From positions 1-64,000 of the forward strand of contig NZ_JAHCST010000028.1 of assembly GCF_018476525.1 (NCBI RefSeq): a stretch of 64,000 bases of DNA. Reading direction: 5' to 3'. Origin of the DNA: Acrocarpospora catenulata. GTDB lineage: Bacteria; Actinomycetota; Actinomycetes; Streptosporangiales; Streptosporangiaceae. Below, in pieces: positions 62,278 to 64,000 of the stretch. Below the pieces are notes generated by a model, which saw nothing but the letters and a program-made list of their open reading frames with translations, was not told the origin of the DNA and searched no databases. How positions within the stretch are numbered: position 1 is the first letter of the stretch; every line of letters begins with the position of its first letter. The translations under genes were made by a program, and so were the position numbers.

Positions 62278-62291
62278 GGCAAGCGCTTTCC
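62278..62291. promoter_or_regulatory. second LacI-type operator
   Basis: GGCAAGCGCTTTCC differs from the perfect dyad by one base and is 44 bases (about four helical turns) away from it, so two repressor dimers could bind on one face. It faces the GH13 gene that starts at 62343. Confidence 0.75.
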
Positions 62292-62342
62292 GAGCAGGTT
62301 GGCTGATTAACTTGGCGAAGTACGTACGAACAGGGAGAACCC

Positions 62343-63899
62343 GTGACCCAATGGTGGCGTGACGCCGTCGTCTACCAGATCTACCCCCGTAGCTTCGCCG
62401 ACGGCAACGGCGACGGCACGGGCGACTTCGCCGGCGCGCTGGCCCGGCTGCCGTACCTCGCCGAACTCGGCGTGGACGCGGTCTGGTTCTCGCCCTTCTA
62501 CCCGTCCCCGCTCGCCGACGGCGGCTACGACGTGGCCGACTACTGCGACGTGGACCCCAGGTTCGGTACCCTGGCCGACTTCGACGCCTTCGTCGCGGCG
62601 GCGGCCGAGCTGGGCATCCGGGTGATCGTCGACATCGTGCCCAACCACTGCTCCAGCGCCCACCCGGCCTTCCAGGCCGCGCTGGCCGCCGGGCCCGGCA
62701 GTCCCGAGCGCGACCTGTTCATCTTCCGGGACGCCCCCAACAACTGGCAGTCCGTCTTCGGCGGCCCCGCCTGGACGCAGACCCCGGACGGCCAGTGGTA
62801 CCTGCACCTGTTCGACTCCTCCCAGCCCGACTGGAACTGGTCCAACCCGGCGGTGCCCGCCCTGTTCGAGAAGGTGCTCCGGTTCTGGCTGGACCGGGGC
62901 GTGGCCGGACTCCGGGTGGACGTCGCGCACGGCCTGTTCAAGGACCCGGACCTGCCCGACGTGCCCGACCCGTCCCCCTCCGACCGGCCCTCACCCTGGT
63001 TCCACCGGCCCGAGCTGATCGAGCACTACGCCGGCTGGCGGGCCATCCTGGACTCCTACCCGGAGGACGTGTTCCCCGGCAGGCGTACCGCGGTGGGGGA
63101 GTTCTGGGGTGACGAGATCACCCACCTGGAGCCGTACTTCATCCCCGGCGGCATGCCGCAGGCGTTCAACTTCTTCCTCTTCCGCACCGCCTGGAACGCC
63201 CCCGCCCTGCACCACACCATCACCGCCTCCATCGCACTGGCCGACGGCTCCGACGTGGTCGCCCCCTGGGTGATCAGCAACCACGACGTGATGCGCCCGG
63301 TCAGCCGGTACGGCGGCTCCCCCGAGGCCCGCTCCGACGCCGAGGTGGACCTGGCCCTCGGCACCCGCCGCGCCCGCGCCGCCGCCCTGCTGCTGCTCGC
63401 GCTGCCCGGCTCCGCCTACGTCTACCAGGGCGAGGAGCTCGCCCTGCCGGAGTACCTGGACATCCAGGACGCCGACCGCGACGACCCGGTCTTCCGCCGC
63501 ACCGGCGGCGCCCGCCTCGGCCGCGACGGCTGCCGTGTCCCGATGCCCTGGTCCGGCACGCGGGCCCCGTACGGCTTCGGCGACAACCCCGACACCTGGC
63601 TGCCCCAGCCCCCCAACTGGGCCCCGCTCACGGTGGAGGCCCAGCTGGACGACCCGGACTCCACGCTCTCCCTCTACCGGAAGGCGATCGCCCACCGGCC
63701 CAAGGGCGAGTTCCACTGGCTGGAGCCCGAGCCCACCGCCCTGGCCTTCACCCGGGGCGCCGGCTTCGCCTGCGTGGTCAACTTCGGCGGCGACCCGGTC
63801 GCCCTCCCCGACCACGAGGAGATCATCCTGGCCAGCGGCCCGGTCACCGGCGGCACCCTGCCGCAGGACACCGCCGTCTGGCTGCGACTCAACCCGTGA
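62343..63899 (+). CDS. GH13 alpha-glucosidase/alpha-amylase family enzyme
   Basis: 518 residues, cytosolic (no signal). The (beta/alpha)8 catalytic motifs are in order: DIVPNHCSS (region I), GLRVDVAHGLF with the Asp nucleophile (about 200), AVGEFWGDE with the Glu acid/base, and VISNHDVMRP with the transition-state Asp. Start WWRDAVVYQIYPRSFADGNG is standard for oligo-1,6- or alpha-glucosidases of actinomycetes. It would release glucose from an imported alpha-glucoside. GTG at 62343 follows CAGGGAG. Divergent from the Gfo/Idh operon, with two LacI operators between. Confidence 0.94.
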   Translation: MTQWWRDAVVYQIYPRSFADGNGDGTGDFAGALARLPYLAELGVDAVWFSPFYPSPLADGGYDVADYCDVDPRFGTLADFDAFVAAAAELGIRVIVDIVPNHCSSAHPAFQAALAAGPGSPERDLFIFRDAPNNWQSVFGGPAWTQTPDGQWYLHLFDSSQPDWNWSNPAVPALFEKVLRFWLDRGVAGLRVDVAHGLFKDPDLPDVPDPSPSDRPSPWFHRPELIEHYAGWRAILDSYPEDVFPGRRTAVGEFWGDEITHLEPYFIPGGMPQAFNFFLFRTAWNAPALHHTITASIALADGSDVVAPWVISNHDVMRPVSRYGGSPEARSDAEVDLALGTRRARAAALLLLALPGSAYVYQGEELALPEYLDIQDADRDDPVFRRTGGARLGRDGCRVPMPWSGTRAPYGFGDNPDTWLPQPPNWAPLTVEAQLDDPDSTLSLYRKAIAHRPKGEFHWLEPEPTALAFTRGAGFACVVNFGGDPVALPDHEEIILASGPVTGGTLPQDTAVWLRLNP

Positions 63900-63902
63900 G
63901 CC

Positions 63903-64000
63903 TCACAGCTCGCCCTTGAGCTCCAGCCGTTGCAGCGCCTTGGCGAGTGGCAGCGCGGTCAGCCCGACCTGCCACTCCCTGGCCCCCAGCTCGCGCAGCC
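63903..64000 (-). CDS. C-terminal end of an unidentified gene (partial)
   Basis: The last ~32 codons of a minus-strand gene cut by the window edge; the product ends in ELGAREWQVGLTALPLAKAL and RLELKGEL. The Leu-rich amphipathic helix looks like the end of a cytosolic protein. It is convergent with the GH13 gene, the stops being three bases apart. I cannot name it. Confidence 0.5.
   Translation of the reverse strand, partial: LRELGAREWQVGLTALPLAKALQRLELKGEL

Overview
The window is high-GC DNA with frequent GTG starts, short intergenic gaps and GTGA/ATGA stop-start overlaps. The gene content is typical of a filamentous actinomycete: the dut-DUF3710-OB-fold-DUF3159-CeoC/CeoB-APC-RNA methyltransferase block seen in Mycobacterium and Streptomyces, F420-dependent LLM enzymes, a SARP-type regulator, DUF4407 and DUF1707 proteins and ROK/LacI sugar regulators. 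The set of families suggests Streptosporangiales or a relative, but no rRNA or tRNA is present to fix the taxon.

Region by region. 1-7.3 kb: conserved core block (dUTPase, potassium-linked CeoB/CeoC with a KimA-like permease, TrmA/RumA-like methyltransferase). 7.3-13.9 kb: orphan Phd-like antitoxin, GH18-like secreted protein, LLM oxidoreductase, then the Hen1-Pnkp RNA end-repair pair and a tiny CxxC protein. 13.9-19 kb: DUF1707 protein, PadR regulator, two-component system with a membrane partner, two sets of short tandem repeats. 19-27.5 kb: DUF457-type membrane hydrolase, aconitase, and a xylose-type ABC transporter with a ROK regulator. 27.5-39.2 kb: the most unusual part, a divergent cassette described below. 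39.2-42.8 kb: dxs and an amino-acid permease. 42.8-51.7 kb: an accessory, defence-like region with a nucleotidyltransferase toxin-antitoxin-like pair, PepSY protein, RloA/RloB (AbiL-type) pair, a decayed vapBC-like locus between two 156-bp direct repeats that copy the 3' end of a DUF4240 gene, and a LysE exporter. 52-64 kb: a LacI-controlled sugar catabolic island (LacI, two sugar isomerases, DUF993 aldolase-like enzyme, Gfo/Idh dehydrogenase, GH13 glucosidase), interrupted by a frameshifted SARP-ATPase gene and an EF-G-like GTPase with a probable regulated leader.

Best candidate for an undescribed system: 27.5-39.2 kb. Facing left are a DUF4407 coiled-coil membrane protein, a soluble Ser/Thr kinase whose C-terminal half is made of helical MgtE-N/FliG-like repeats, and a secreted zinc metallopeptidase. 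Facing right from the same 220-bp intergenic region are a vWA-like protein lacking a clear MIDAS, a P-loop GTPase, and two diverged paralogous ~710-residue proteins with one C-terminal membrane anchor. A second secreted zinc metallopeptidase closes the cassette on the right. The layout recalls the GTPase/GAP1-centred predicted conflict systems of actinobacteria described by Aravind and colleagues, but family assignment from reading alone is tentative.

Links between genes: three copies of a GGAAAGCGCTTTCC-type operator tie the LacI gene to the divergent Gfo/GH13 intergenic region 10 kb away. Strong hairpins mark the ends of acnA, the ROK gene, the nucleotidyltransferase gene and the EF-G-like gene, and one sits inside the xyl operon. 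No CRISPR array, complete insertion sequence, rRNA or tRNA was seen.
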